From contig NZ_JAFNIH010000044.1 of the NCBI RefSeq assembly GCF_019160155.1, positions 151,496-215,495 of the forward strand: 64,000 nucleotides of DNA. The letters are read 5' to 3'. The notes below the pieces were generated by a model, which did not search any database, was not told the DNA's origin, and saw nothing but the letters and a program-made list of their open reading frames with translations. How positions within the stretch are numbered: the first letter of the stretch is position 1; each line of letters starts with the position of its first letter. Below, in pieces: positions 56,786 through 64,000 of this stretch. Source of the DNA: Pinisolibacter aquiterrae. GTDB taxonomy: Bacteria > Pseudomonadota > Alphaproteobacteria > Rhizobiales > Ancalomicrobiaceae. The position numbers and the translations under genes were made by a program.

Positions 56786-57121
56786 TCACTTGGCGGCGGC
56801 GGCCGATCGGTCCAGCGCGGCGGCGAGTTCGGCGCCGTCGCCTTCGACATGCAGGATCTTTACCCGGCTGGTGTGTCCGGAAACGACATCGACCTTCGTC
56901 CGAGCGACGCCGAGGGCCTTGGCGACGAGCGCCACCAGGGCGGCGTTGGCCTCGCCGTCCGCCGGCAGCGCGCGGACGTGGGCGATCATCACCTCGTTGC
57001 CGTCGGCGAGGCGCTCGAGCCGTCCGAGCGCGTCGCGGGCGGCGCGCGGCGTCAGGCGGACGCGCAGACGCACCCCGTCGGCACGGGGCACGATCGCGGA
57101 GGCGGGGGCGACGGCGGCCAT
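56786..57121 (-). CDS. DUF167 (YggU-family) protein
   Basis: A 111-residue protein of the DUF167/YggU family: [20 protein letters not shown] in the first half and [22 protein letters not shown] plus [16 protein letters not shown] in the second. The family has a small alpha/beta fold and unknown function, and it is very often encoded beside yggT, as here (2-bp gap). The start at 57121 follows the yggT stop directly. It is probably part of a yggT-yggU-folD operon. Confidence 0.9.
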   Translation of the reverse strand: MAAVAPASAIVPRADGVRLRVRLTPRAARDALGRLERLADGNEVMIAHVRALPADGEANAALVALVAKALGVARTKVDVVSGHTSRVKILHVEGDGAELAAALDRSAAAAK

Positions 57122-57123
57122 GA

Positions 57124-57411
57124 TCAGCGGATCAGGATGTGGAGATACTGCCGGACCAGGAAGATGCCGAGGAACACAACCAGCGGCGACAGATCGAGAC
57201 CGCCGAAATCGGGCAGGAAGCGCCGGATCGGCGCCAGGACCGGCTCGGTCAGGCGATAGAGCATCTCGCCGATCGCCGCCACGGCGCGATTGCGCGTGTT
57301 GACGACGCCGAACTGATAGAGCCAGGAGAAGACGATCGAGCCGATCAGGACCCAGCCGTAGAGGTCGAGCAGGAGATCGATGACGAGGATGATCGGGGTG
57401 ATGAGAGCCAT
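57124..57411 (-). CDS. YggT-family membrane protein
   Basis: A 95-residue integral membrane protein with two helices (about 4-30 and 65-90). The YggT signature is clear: [20 protein letters not shown], and [32 protein letters not shown]. Homologues are linked to membrane and division-related or osmotic functions without a settled role. It heads the yggT-yggU-folD cluster. The 270-bp gap upstream, shared with the tRNA gene, should hold its promoter. Confidence 0.92.
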   Translation of the reverse strand: MALITPIILVIDLLLDLYGWVLIGSIVFSWLYQFGVVNTRNRAVAAIGEMLYRLTEPVLAPIRRFLPDFGGLDLSPLVVFLGIFLVRQYLHILIR

Positions 57412-57610
57412 GCCGCGCTTCCGTTCGTTTGATCACCTGATGTAGCGAGCGGCCGAGCCCTTGCCAAGGGAGCGGCCGCGCCGGAACCGGCGTGTTCGCC
57501 GACGCGGTGAACGCGGGCGGGTCGCGGAGGTTCGCGCGCGTCGGGGCCGGCGTCGATCGCCGCGGGCGAGGGGTGTCGGCGAGAGAGGCGTGGGAAGCGT
57601 GTCGCGACGC

Positions 57611-57639
57611 TTGACAGGCTTCCGCCGGTGCCGTAAACG
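57611..57639 (+). promoter_or_regulatory. Probable promoter of the tRNA-Ala gene
   Basis: A perfect -35 TTGACA (57611-57616, preceded by C as is common in alphaproteobacteria) is followed after 17 bases by TAAACG (57634-57639) in the -10 position. Transcription would start near 57646, 40 bases before the tRNA. Confidence 0.5.
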
Positions 57640-57685
57640 GCGCCCATCCGACGCGGGGTCCCCCATGGCCCCGCCTCGCACGGTC

Positions 57686-57761
57686 GGGGCTGTAGCTCAG
57701 ATGGGAGAGCGCTGCAATCGCACTGCAGAGGTCAGGGGTTCGATTCCCCTCAGCTCCACCA
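57686..57761 (+). tRNA. tRNA-Ala (anticodon CGC)
   Basis: The 76-base gene folds into a full cloverleaf. The acceptor GGGGCTG pairs with CAGCTCC and contains the alanine identity pair G3-U70. The anticodon stem CTGCA/TGCAG encloses the loop ATCGCAC, giving anticodon CGC, which reads GCG. The T arm is AGGGG-TTCGATT-CCCCT and the 3' CCA is encoded. The integrase gene begins 90 bp after its 3' end, reading away from it, which is the classic arrangement for an island inserted at a tRNA. Confidence 0.97.
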
Positions 57762-57812
57762 ATTCACCCCAAGCCTTTGAAATTGGGTAAGTTCCGGAGC
57801 TTTCAACGGTTT

Positions 57813-57843
57813 TTGACGCTTGTGTAACCCCTGGGTGTTACAC
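57813..57843 (+). promoter_or_regulatory. Putative integrase promoter with overlapping operator dyad
   Basis: TTGACG (57813-57818) is a good -35. A 22-bp dyad, GTGTAAC (57822-57828) and GTTACAC (57837-57843), with one mismatched pair in the centre, covers the expected -10 and ends 7 bp before the integrase start. A repressor or the integrase itself could bind here. Confidence 0.5.
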
Positions 57844-57850
57844 CGAGGTC

Positions 57851-59802
57851 ATGGAAGCCGTGCCCGGACACACCAACCTCTTCCGCAGAGGTGCCGTCTA
57901 CTACCACCGCTGCAAGGTCCCGACGGACATCGTCGAGACCTATGGTCGGCGCGAGGAGACGTACTCGCTCAAGACCCGCGATCTCGCCGAGGCGGTGCGC
58001 CGCGTGAAGGTCGCGTCCGTCGAGACGATGAAGGCGTTCGACGACCACCGCCGGAAGGTCGCCGCCGAAAAGGCGGTGGTGGCGGCGGCGGAGGCGCGGG
58101 CGGCGGTGTCCGATCCCATTGCGCGGCTTCTCGCCGCCGGAGAGGCGATGGCGGCGAACGACGCGGACGAACGCGCCGAGCTGATCGCCTATTCGACCCT
58201 GTCACGGTCTCAACTCAACCTCTTCGCCGAGCTTCACCGTTCGATCCGCCTCGAAGACGACGAGGACGCGCGATTCAACGGCTTCAAGGCGGTTCGGCCC
58301 GGTCCGGGCAGCGACATGCTGCTGTTCGCGGCCGACGACAAGCGCCTCGCGGGTAAGAAGGCGCACGCGACCGACTACGCCCTCGCCGAGAGCAAGGCGC
58401 GGGCCTTCCTCACCGGCTCGATCCTACGCGGAAAGCTCGCACGCGGCGAATACGGCAGCGTCGAGGGCTATGCCGAGGACTGTCTCGCCGCCGCCGGAAT
58501 CTCACTCGACGTGGAGTCCCGGGCGTGGCGTTCGCTGTTGCGGCTCGTTCAGGTCGCCGAAGTGCAGGCGATGGCGGACATTCAGGCGCGCAACGAGGGC
58601 AAGGAACCCGAACATCGGGGTTCAGATGAGATCTTGGCCGAAATCGCCGCCAGCTTGGTTCCCAAGCCCGTAGAGCCGAATTCGACCGCCTCCGCTATGT
58701 CGCCTCATCCGATACCCGCCGCGCCCGTCAGCGCTCTTCCCACGCTCTCGGAGCTTCGCGACCAGTGGATTGCCGAGGCTGCAACGCGCAATTTGGCGGA
58801 CAAAACGGGTGATGCTCACCGGATCATGGTCGACATGTTCCTCGAACTCGTCGGGGATCGCCCAATCGATGCCTACGCCAAGGCCGATGCCCGCGCCTTC
58901 AAGGACGTCCTCTCGGCGCTGCCGCCGAACCGGTCGAAGATGAAGGCGCTGCGCAACCTGTCGCTCGAGGCTGCGGCGAAGAAGGCGAAGGCGGCGGGCT
59001 TGCCGCCGATGAGCATCACCAACGTCAACAAGCACCTCGGATGCCTCTACGGCCTCTTCGCGTGGACGCGGAAGCACTATGACGAGGTGGAGAAGAACCC
59101 CTTCGAGGGAATGCAGGTCGAGAAGAGGACGAACGCACGCGACGATCGCGACCCGTTCTCGCTCGACGATCTGAAGCGGATGTTCGCCGCGCCGATCTTT
59201 CGGGGATGCCGGTCCGAGCGACGCTGGTCGACGCCGGGTGCGGTGGTGCTTCGAGACAGTCCGAAGTTCTGGGTGCCGCTCATCGGCCTGTTTACAGGGC
59301 GCGTCTCAGCGAGATCCTTCAACTCTACCGAGACGACATCGTCGACGTCGACGGCGCGCTGTGCTTCCGGATCTGTGCCGAGAAGAACGATCAACGGGTG
59401 AAGACGGCCTCGTCGCGGCGGCTCATCCCCGTGCACGCCGAATTGCTGCGGATCGGCTTTGCGGCTTACGTCGCAGGGAAGTCGGGGCGGCTGTTCGACA
59501 CGGTCGAGAAGGCGCCCGACGGCTACTATTCGTCGACCTTCTCGAAGCACTTCGTGCGCTTCCTCGACTCGGTCGGGGTGAAGCGGCCGAAAGTGTCGTT
59601 CCACAGCTTCCGCCACACCTTCGAGGACGCCTGCCGCGCCTGCGGCGTGCCCCACGACGTCACGCGTGCCTTACAGGGGCATTCGCAGGGCGGCATGGCG
59701 GATCGCTACGGCGGGCAATACCCGGTGGTGAGGCTGGTGGAGGAGATGGGGAAGCTGCGGCACGCGGGGTTGGATCTGTCGGCGCTCGCGGTGGTGCCAT
59801 AG
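57851..59802 (+). pseudogene. int: Tyrosine-recombinase integrase, frameshifted
   Basis: The N terminus (GHTNLFRRGAVYYHRCKVP) is the DUF6538-type domain found on phage-like integrases, and the core-binding region lies around residues 300-430. The catalytic domain is broken: FWVPLIGLFTG (ending about 59300) continues in the next frame as ARLSEILQLYRDD. One missing G near 59297-59300 explains it; restoring it rejoins the Arg of box I (TGARLSE), the HxxR of box II (FHSFRHTF), HSQGG and the likely nucleophile in MADRYGGQYP. If the deletion is real, the unshifted protein stops at 59401 and is inactive. A sequencing or assembly slip in GGG is the alternative. Confidence 0.85.
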
Positions 59803-59904
59803 CGGGCTCGTCATGCCGCGCGACGGACGGCCGCGCGCCGAAATAGGTCATTTGCACCCGTAACGCTACGACGATAACAGCACGACCCACTTTCGTCCGG
59901 CTTT

Positions 59905-61158
59905 TCATCTCGTCCGGCTAGCGGGTCCAGGGCCTGTGTAGGCGGACTCACTCTCAAGGCTTTCGACAGGCATGCCGCCCTCCCGGAGCGACTTGCGTAT
60001 ACTGGCGAAGGCGCTCACCTCTGTGCCATCCATGGGCACGTCAGTGATGACGGTTTTAGCGAGTTCGGGCCAGAACAGCTTGAGCCGCCGAGAGAGGGCT
60101 GAAAGTAATCCAACTTCGGCATCGATGTTTGAGAGAGCGGCAGCGGGAGCCACTTCAAGAGCCCAGTGAGAAATGGATGGAGCGTCCGTACCAATTATCT
60201 TCCTAACCACTATGGGCGACGGGGTGACATCCGTCAGTGCGTCGGGGTCAAAAACATAAATCCAGGCGGGGCAAGGATTTGGGCGTTCCCGCCCCGGAGC
60301 GAGCAGGCTGAATGTGCCGTCCCCCTCAGCCTTCAGCTCAGGTGCACCAAGATGGCGCTGCCAACTATCCCAGACGGATTGCGGAATTGCAAGAACACAA
60401 CCAGCACAACGGTCATGATGACCGAGTTGAAACTTGAACATCATCTGGTAAAATGTACGCTTAAACACGTTGGCGATGTTGGGGCCTTCCACGCCCTCCG
60501 AGAGCCACCATTGGTTATCCTGCACAGTCGAACCAAAGTGCGTCGGATGCATGCGCAGACCTTCGCGAAGATTGCGCACTGCGTCGCGATAGGAGCCGTG
60601 AAAATCCATCGTCTGGATTTCCAAAATACCAAAGCTCCCGATATGGGGAACGCCATCCTTGTTCCCGACTTCGACCACCGTCACATCGAAAGAGAATTCC
60701 GGCGAGCGCTCAGTTGGCGGGATCGAAAGCTCGCCGCTGGTCTTCTTGTCAAAGTAGATGAATACACGCTCTCCCGCGCCCAGGCGCCTACCGATGTCGT
60801 CCCGGACGTCGGTGCGTTTGAGCGTGACGGCCGGAGTGACAAAAGGCTGGACACCTGCGGGCAAGGCGAAGAGTTGGTGGATTGAGTTCGAAACCAGTTC
60901 ATCATTGAGCGCACGGTAAGGGCAGACGAGCCAATCCTGCCGTGAGCCGTTGCTCAGGCTGCTTATGGTACACACGCCCTTAGCCGCTTCTGCTTTAATG
61001 CACTTGCGTAGTTCCCCCGTCGCATCCGACAGGAATGGACATCGCTCGTTCTGCTGGTCAGCGATGGACGAAGAGGTCGAAACCACAGCCGGATAGACGC
61101 GATGCCCGAACCACTCGCTGACAAAGTTTCCTTGCGGTTCCTTGGGTTTCTTCGCCAT
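59905..61158 (-). CDS. NotI-family type II restriction endonuclease
   Basis: This 417-residue protein closely resembles the restriction enzyme NotI along its length: NFVSEWFGHRVYPAVVSTS, DWLVCPYRAL, SPEFSFDVT, FGILEIQTMDFHGSY, GPNIANVFKRTFYQM and LAIPQSVWDSWQRHL. The four cysteines of the NotI iron-binding fold are present (C40, C53, C63, C79). The PD-(D/E)XK active site is D158, E180 and Q182, offset by only two from NotI. NotI cuts GCGGCCGC; whether this enzyme has the same target is unknown. The start is 2 bp after the methylase stop, so the two are co-transcribed with the methylase first. Base composition is lower in GC than the chromosome. Confidence 0.92.
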   Translation of the reverse strand: MAKKPKEPQGNFVSEWFGHRVYPAVVSTSSSIADQQNERCPFLSDATGELRKCIKAEAAKGVCTISSLSNGSRQDWLVCPYRALNDELVSNSIHQLFALPAGVQPFVTPAVTLKRTDVRDDIGRRLGAGERVFIYFDKKTSGELSIPPTERSPEFSFDVTVVEVGNKDGVPHIGSFGILEIQTMDFHGSYRDAVRNLREGLRMHPTHFGSTVQDNQWWLSEGVEGPNIANVFKRTFYQMMFKFQLGHHDRCAGCVLAIPQSVWDSWQRHLGAPELKAEGDGTFSLLAPGRERPNPCPAWIYVFDPDALTDVTPSPIVVRKIIGTDAPSISHWALEVAPAAALSNIDAEVGLLSALSRRLKLFWPELAKTVITDVPMDGTEVSAFASIRKSLREGGMPVESLESESAYTGPGPASRTR

Positions 61159-61160
61159 GC

Positions 61161-62426
61161 TTACTCTGCCGCCGCAAACGGTTCAGTGGGAATGGAATAG
61201 CGCGACTTTATCGGCACAGACGCGCGTGCCGTATCGCGTTCGCCGGTCAGCATCCCATACAGTTCATTAGCGACCGCGCGGGCTAGAAGTGGCGGCACGG
61301 CATTGCCGACCTGATCGTATTGCTCCGAATAGCTGCCCTCAAACACGAACCAGTCGGGGAAGCTCTGAATACGGGCGGCCTCGCGGATGCTTATCGTGCG
61401 GTGCTGCTCTGGATGGATGTACTCGCCGGATTTCGGATCGCGGAACCTCGTGATGATAGAGCGCGCGATTCCGGTCCATTGCATGCGGCGGTAACGCCTA
61501 GTGTGATCTTTTCTGAGCGCGCGCTGCATTCCGGCCGGAAGAAGATGGTGCGGCAGATCTCGCCAGTCCTGGCCGGGCTTCAAGAAGCGGATACGGTCGA
61601 GATTCTGCTTCGACAGACGTGCAGCGTAGTGATTCGCGACCATCCCCGAGTTGGCACGCATGGCCTCCTGGTAGTCGCTCTGAGGCGCGCAGCGGTAAGC
61701 CGTCGCGATCTCTCCGCCTTCGATAACTGGGAGGTCGCCGATGGCCTGTGCAATGGTGACAAAGCCGGCACTTTGGTCGGGGCTGATCGTTCGGTTGGGC
61801 ACGAGATCGCCAATTCCCGCATTTCCATGCGTTGGCAGCGGAAAACCGCCGCGCTTGTCTTCGCCAGAACGCCAGCCGATGAAAAACATGCGCCAACGCA
61901 TTTGCGGGACGCCGTATTGGGCCGCCAAGAGTTCCGCGCATTCCACAGAATACCCGGCACCATTGAACGCGCGGCCAATCTCGCGCAGGACGGTTCCTTT
62001 TTCGAGCGTCGCGAGTCCGGTGACGTTTTCAATGACGACACAGCGCGGTTTGAGCTCTTCTGCGATACGGAGAAATTCGTGAAACAGACCGTTTCGGGGA
62101 TCCCAGATCTCCCGCTGCCCGATGATGCTGAATCCTTGGCAGGGGGGGCCGCCAATCAGTAGGTCAAGTTTGCCCGGCTTTAGACCCGCAGCCTTCAGAA
62201 TGTCTTTGCCGCGGAGTTTCTGGATTTCAGTTCGCGCGAACGGAATGCTGGGGAAATTGCGCCTATGCGTAGCCTCACATGCAGAATTAATATCTGAACA
62301 AAATACTACATTAAACCCTGCATTCGAGAGGCCGAGGGTAATACCGCCTGCTCCGGAGAACAGATCGATTGCCGTAGGTTGATCCGGGTTTGGAATGGAG
62401 GGGCGCTCAAGGCGAGGCGTCTTCAC
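61161..62426 (-). CDS. DNA (cytosine-5-)-methyltransferase, partner of the NotI-like enzyme
   Basis: This 421-residue enzyme has the ordered m5C methylase motifs: I (AIDLFSGAGGITLGL), IV (GGPPCQGFS, nucleophile C96), VI (VIENVTGL), VIII (PQMRWRMFFIG) and X (DQVGNAVPPLLARAVANEL). The variable target-recognition region lies between VIII and IX (about 195-330). It should protect the sites cut by the adjacent endonuclease. The start is GTG at 62426, inside the TGA stop of a small upstream reading frame (GTGA overlap). No AGGAG-like site precedes the GTG, which suggests translation is coupled to that small frame. Confidence 0.93.
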   Translation of the reverse strand: MKTPRLERPSIPNPDQPTAIDLFSGAGGITLGLSNAGFNVVFCSDINSACEATHRRNFPSIPFARTEIQKLRGKDILKAAGLKPGKLDLLIGGPPCQGFSIIGQREIWDPRNGLFHEFLRIAEELKPRCVVIENVTGLATLEKGTVLREIGRAFNGAGYSVECAELLAAQYGVPQMRWRMFFIGWRSGEDKRGGFPLPTHGNAGIGDLVPNRTISPDQSAGFVTIAQAIGDLPVIEGGEIATAYRCAPQSDYQEAMRANSGMVANHYAARLSKQNLDRIRFLKPGQDWRDLPHHLLPAGMQRALRKDHTRRYRRMQWTGIARSIITRFRDPKSGEYIHPEQHRTISIREAARIQSFPDWFVFEGSYSEQYDQVGNAVPPLLARAVANELYGMLTGERDTARASVPIKSRYSIPTEPFAAAE

Positions 62427-62618
62427 GGCTTTAACTCCCGGCGCGAAGGCCGTTTGAATAATTCTATTTGCACTTCGAACTGTTCACGATCCAGGTGCTC
62501 TCTGATGAGGCGGACGATCAGGGTCGACTTCTTGAACCCCTTGGTTCGGCAGTACGCGTGCGAAACGTACCGCCTCGTCTTCCGGGATCAAAACATGAAC
62601 ACGAGCACAGTGGGTCAT
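62423..62618 (-). pseudogene. Frameshifted small helix-rich, DNA-binding-like gene coupled to the methylase
   Basis: Reading minus strand from ATG 62618 gives MTHCARVHVLIPEDE, then the coding pattern moves one frame to RYVSHAYCRTKGFKKSTLI and VRLIREHLDREQFEVQIELF, ending in TGA at 62423. One extra G around 62573 would explain the shift. The composition (strand, then basic helices) is like a ribbon-helix-helix controller protein, but I cannot assign a family. The stop overlaps the methylase GTG by 4 bp, strong evidence that the downstream frame was or is translated. A non-ATG start in the second frame alone, leaving a 54-residue protein, is possible. Confidence 0.5.
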
Positions 62619-62672
62619 GGGAAGGCCGGAGGTCAAGAGGGTGATTCACTATCCGAAAGATAACCCATCTTT

Positions 62673-62693
62673 GCTCACTTTCGTAAAGTAAGC
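62673..62693 (-). promoter_or_regulatory. Putative operator of the restriction-modification operon
   Basis: GCTCACTTT (62673-62681) and AAAGTAAGC (62685-62693) form a 21-bp dyad with one mismatch. On the minus strand it overlaps a -35-like TTTACG (62687-62682), with TTATCT (62663-62658) 18 bases on as a -10. A repressor binding here would control the small gene, methylase and endonuclease together. Confidence 0.45.
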
Positions 62694-63059
62694 GCAATTT
62701 ATATGTGAAAATGCGCATAAATGTGTATTTTGCCCGGAAGAGCAAGTTCAATAAGAGGTGAGGCTTTGATGGCCCGATAGGACCGACCGTGGTGAGATAG
62801 TTGGAGGAACCCGAACTTGAGCGGTCGCTTCGGGCGGTTACCAGCCTCACGTCACACGGAACCTCGCCGCCTACCGCGTTCCCCGGTGACTTCACCACCG
62901 CCGGACGGGCGCTCTACGTCTTTGCGGCAGTGACTGGGGTAGGCTTCCATTTGGGTCCCCTCGGGGTCGGAAATTTGGAGACCGGGGGGTATGCGGACGC
63001 CGCCGCCGGTCGGGGGAAGCCGCCGGCGCGCGAGCGGGTCTCTCCTCTCCCATGACGAT
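62694..63059. other. Non-coding or decayed stretch in the island
   Basis: I see no supported gene. The left part (to about 62765) is strikingly AT-rich and probably belongs to the restriction-modification promoter region. The rest returns to chromosome-like GC. A short plus-strand frame (62801-63055) starts near a plausible site but has no recognisable features. Confidence 0.45.
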
Positions 63060-63626
63060 TCACGCAGCCTGCGTGTCTTCGCTCTTCACCCGGAACACCG
63101 AACGGATCGAGATCCCGAGCCGGTCGGCGACCTGTTCGGCGGTGAGCCCTTCGGCGCGAAGGCGCCGGACGTCGTCGGCCTTCGCCCGGGCGGTGGGCTT
63201 GCGCCCCTTGTACTTGCCCTCGCCCTTTGCCTTGGCGATGCCCTCGCGCTGCCGTTCGAGCATCATTTCGCGTTCAAACTGTGCGACCGACCCGAGGACG
63301 TTGAGCATCAGCGTTCCCGTCGGCCCGGCGGTGTCGAGGTTCATGGCGAGAATGCGCAGCGAAGCGCCTTTCGCCTTGATCCGGTCGACGATGGCGACGA
63401 GGTCGCGCACCGACCGCGCCAAGCGATCGAGCTTGGTCACCACCACCACGTCGTCGTCGCGCACGTAGTCGAGCAAGGCTTCGAGCTGAACGCGCGGGGC
63501 GACCGACGAGACCTGTTCCTCGAACACCTTCTCGCATCTGGCGGCGGCGAGGTCGCGGCGCTGCGCTTCGAGCCCGGCGAGCTGTTCGACGGTGGAGGTG
63601 CGGGCGTAACCGATGATCTTGGACAT
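63060..63626 (-). CDS. Serine recombinase (resolvase/invertase family)
   Basis: This 188-residue protein is a small serine recombinase. The catalytic Ser is in IIGYARTSTVEQ (S10 or nearby), with the Arg pair in TKLDRLARSVRDL and further support in AQFEREMMLERQREGIAKAK. The C-terminal helix-turn-helix is LRAEGLTAEQVADRLGISIRSVFRV. Such enzymes resolve cointegrates or invert DNA. The start at 63626 is the family N terminus (MSKIIGYARTS). Palindromes in the 130 bp upstream could be its crossover and accessory sites. Confidence 0.92.
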   Translation of the reverse strand: MSKIIGYARTSTVEQLAGLEAQRRDLAAARCEKVFEEQVSSVAPRVQLEALLDYVRDDDVVVVTKLDRLARSVRDLVAIVDRIKAKGASLRILAMNLDTAGPTGTLMLNVLGSVAQFEREMMLERQREGIAKAKGEGKYKGRKPTARAKADDVRRLRAEGLTAEQVADRLGISIRSVFRVKSEDTQAA

Positions 63627-63758
63627 GGGGCACTCCGTTTGTGCCAATAGCGTTTTAAACGTCGTGTCTCGGTTATGCCAAAAATCGAACATGACTTCAA
63701 TGGCGCACGAATCCGACCTCTCGCGGTGGTTAATGGCATATGCCACAGGGGCAAGGTC
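63627..63758. promoter_or_regulatory. Candidate recombination (res-like) site of the serine recombinase
   Basis: Between the recombinase start and the IS end lie two TGCCAA copies (63642-63647, 63676-63681), a near-palindrome CGTTTTAAACG (63651-63661) and a perfect 12-bp palindrome TGGCATATGCCA (63734-63745). The layout is compatible with a multi-site res region but is not diagnostic. Confidence 0.35.
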
Positions 63759-64000
63759 TGACGTGCTCCCCGTCATTCCGGCCACGGATAAGTTTGGTCC
63801 TTCACCAGGAGCAGGACCATGCGGCGCAGCCGTTTCAGTGAAGAGCAGATCATCGGCGTGTTGAGGGAGCACGAGGCCGGCATGAAGCCGTCGGACCTCT
63901 GCCGGAAGCACGGGATCAGCGAGACGACTCTCTACAAGTGGAAGGCCAAGTTCGGCGGGATGACGGTTCCTGAGACGGCGCGCCTGCGCACGCTCGAGGA
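63759..64000 (+). mobile_element. IS3-family insertion sequence (left end, truncated by window)
   Basis: The element appears to begin at TGACGTGCTCCCCGTC (63759 on), typical of IS3-family terminal repeats, 60 bp before the first transposase frame. The orfB gene and right end are outside the window. Confidence 0.7.
63819..64000 (+). CDS. IS3-family transposase OrfA (partial, 3' end cut)
   Basis: The first 60 residues are visible: MRRSRFSEEQIIGVLREHE, then SDLCRKHGISETTLYKWKAK, a helix-turn-helix typical of IS3-family OrfA, followed by the start of a leucine-zipper region (RLRTLEE). AGGAGCAGG lies 4-12 bases before the start. In intact elements OrfA is fused to the DDE transposase OrfB by programmed -1 frameshifting. 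Confidence 0.9.
   Translation, partial: MRRSRFSEEQIIGVLREHEAGMKPSDLCRKHGISETTLYKWKAKFGGMTVPETARLRTLE

Larger units (their letters stand above)
57762..64000. mobile_element. Genomic island inserted at tRNA-Ala (right border outside the window)
   Basis: This segment starts at the tRNA 3' end and contains a broken tyrosine integrase, a NotI-type restriction-modification pair, a broken small gene, a serine recombinase and the start of an IS3-type element. Base composition falls, most clearly from about 59,900 to 62,800. I did not see a second copy of the tRNA 3' end within the window, so the far attachment site is probably beyond 64000 or lost. Confidence 0.75.

Noticed and set aside
62518..62898. 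Minus-strand open frame upstream of the methylase
   Set aside because: It is in a third frame relative to the likely small gene, crosses the AT-rich promoter-like region and resembles no family.
62801..63055. Plus-strand open frame of 84 codons in the island
   Set aside because: No recognisable features, no clear ribosome binding site and no conserved neighbours; left as non-coding.
57762..64000. A CRISPR array or prophage structural genes in the island
   Set aside because: I looked for regularly spaced repeats and for capsid, tail or terminase-like frames and saw none.

Overview
The window looks like a chromosomal segment of a high-GC alphaproteobacterium, most likely order Hyphomicrobiales. 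Supporting signs are an Omp19-like lipoprotein, an IalB-family protein, a canonical LuxR/LuxI pair, a mesaconyl-CoA hydratase-like MaoC protein of the ethylmalonyl-CoA pathway, the large (about 1620 aa) NAD-glutamate dehydrogenase, an sdhCDAB operon with an SDHAF4-type assembly factor, and the neighbourhood purH, heparinase-like gene, rsmB. The species cannot be named from the sequence. Most long open frames opposite or overlapping the genes are GC-driven shadows and are left out.

Region by region. 1-2700: the end of a GGDEF-EAL c-di-GMP protein, then a TerB-family protein and a class I glutamine amidotransferase. 3295-4865: an AHL quorum-sensing pair (luxR then luxI). 5015-9725 (minus): a macrodomain protein, RND adaptor and RND pump joined by two ATGA overlaps. 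10124-10442: a perfect FNR/FixK-type site before a 67-residue membrane protein. 10545-13238 (minus): an L,D-transpeptidase and acetyl-CoA synthetase. 13766-22771: an outer-membrane factor, adaptor and two RND permeases (MdtABC-like plus OMF), all with 4-bp overlaps. 22834-25592: an FAD-linked 2-hydroxyacid dehydrogenase, a candidate small RNA with a strong terminator, and pyrC. 25722-30077: a MaoC hydratase, DUF423, a CoA-ester lyase, DUF1737, then secreted/AhpD-like/Omp19-like genes and a GNAT enzyme. 30187-33666 (minus): sdhCDAB. 33948-42174 (minus): mch-like, 2H phosphodiesterase, DUF429, pyridoxal kinase, an FAD oxidoreductase, two membrane proteins, rlmN and an IalB protein. 42459-57411: quinone oxidoreductase, DUF1232, GNAT, ppa, NAD-GDH, purH, heparinase-like, rsmB, the SDHAF4 homologue, and a yggT-yggU-folD cluster.

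57686-64000: a tRNA-Ala(CGC) gene is followed at once by a tyrosine integrase (broken by a one-base deletion) and a lower-GC accessory region. This region holds a NotI-family restriction endonuclease, its DNA cytosine-5 methyltransferase, a frameshifted small DNA-binding-like reading frame coupled to the methylase by a GTGA overlap, a serine recombinase, and the start of an IS3-family element cut by the window end. It is best read as a genomic island integrated at the tRNA 3' end; its far border is outside the window.

How the parts fit: carbon and energy metabolism dominates (acetate activation, ethylmalonyl-CoA-type steps, succinate dehydrogenase and its maturation factor, glutamate catabolism, C1-folate and nucleotide synthesis). 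Envelope functions (two RND systems, L,D-transpeptidase, protease-inhibitor lipoprotein) and signalling (c-di-GMP, AHL) are interspersed. The signals I rate most worth following are the candidate small RNA with anti-Shine-Dalgarno motifs, two dispersed hairpin elements with compensatory stem changes, the macrodomain-RND operon, and the NotI-type restriction-modification locus with its upstream operator-like dyad.
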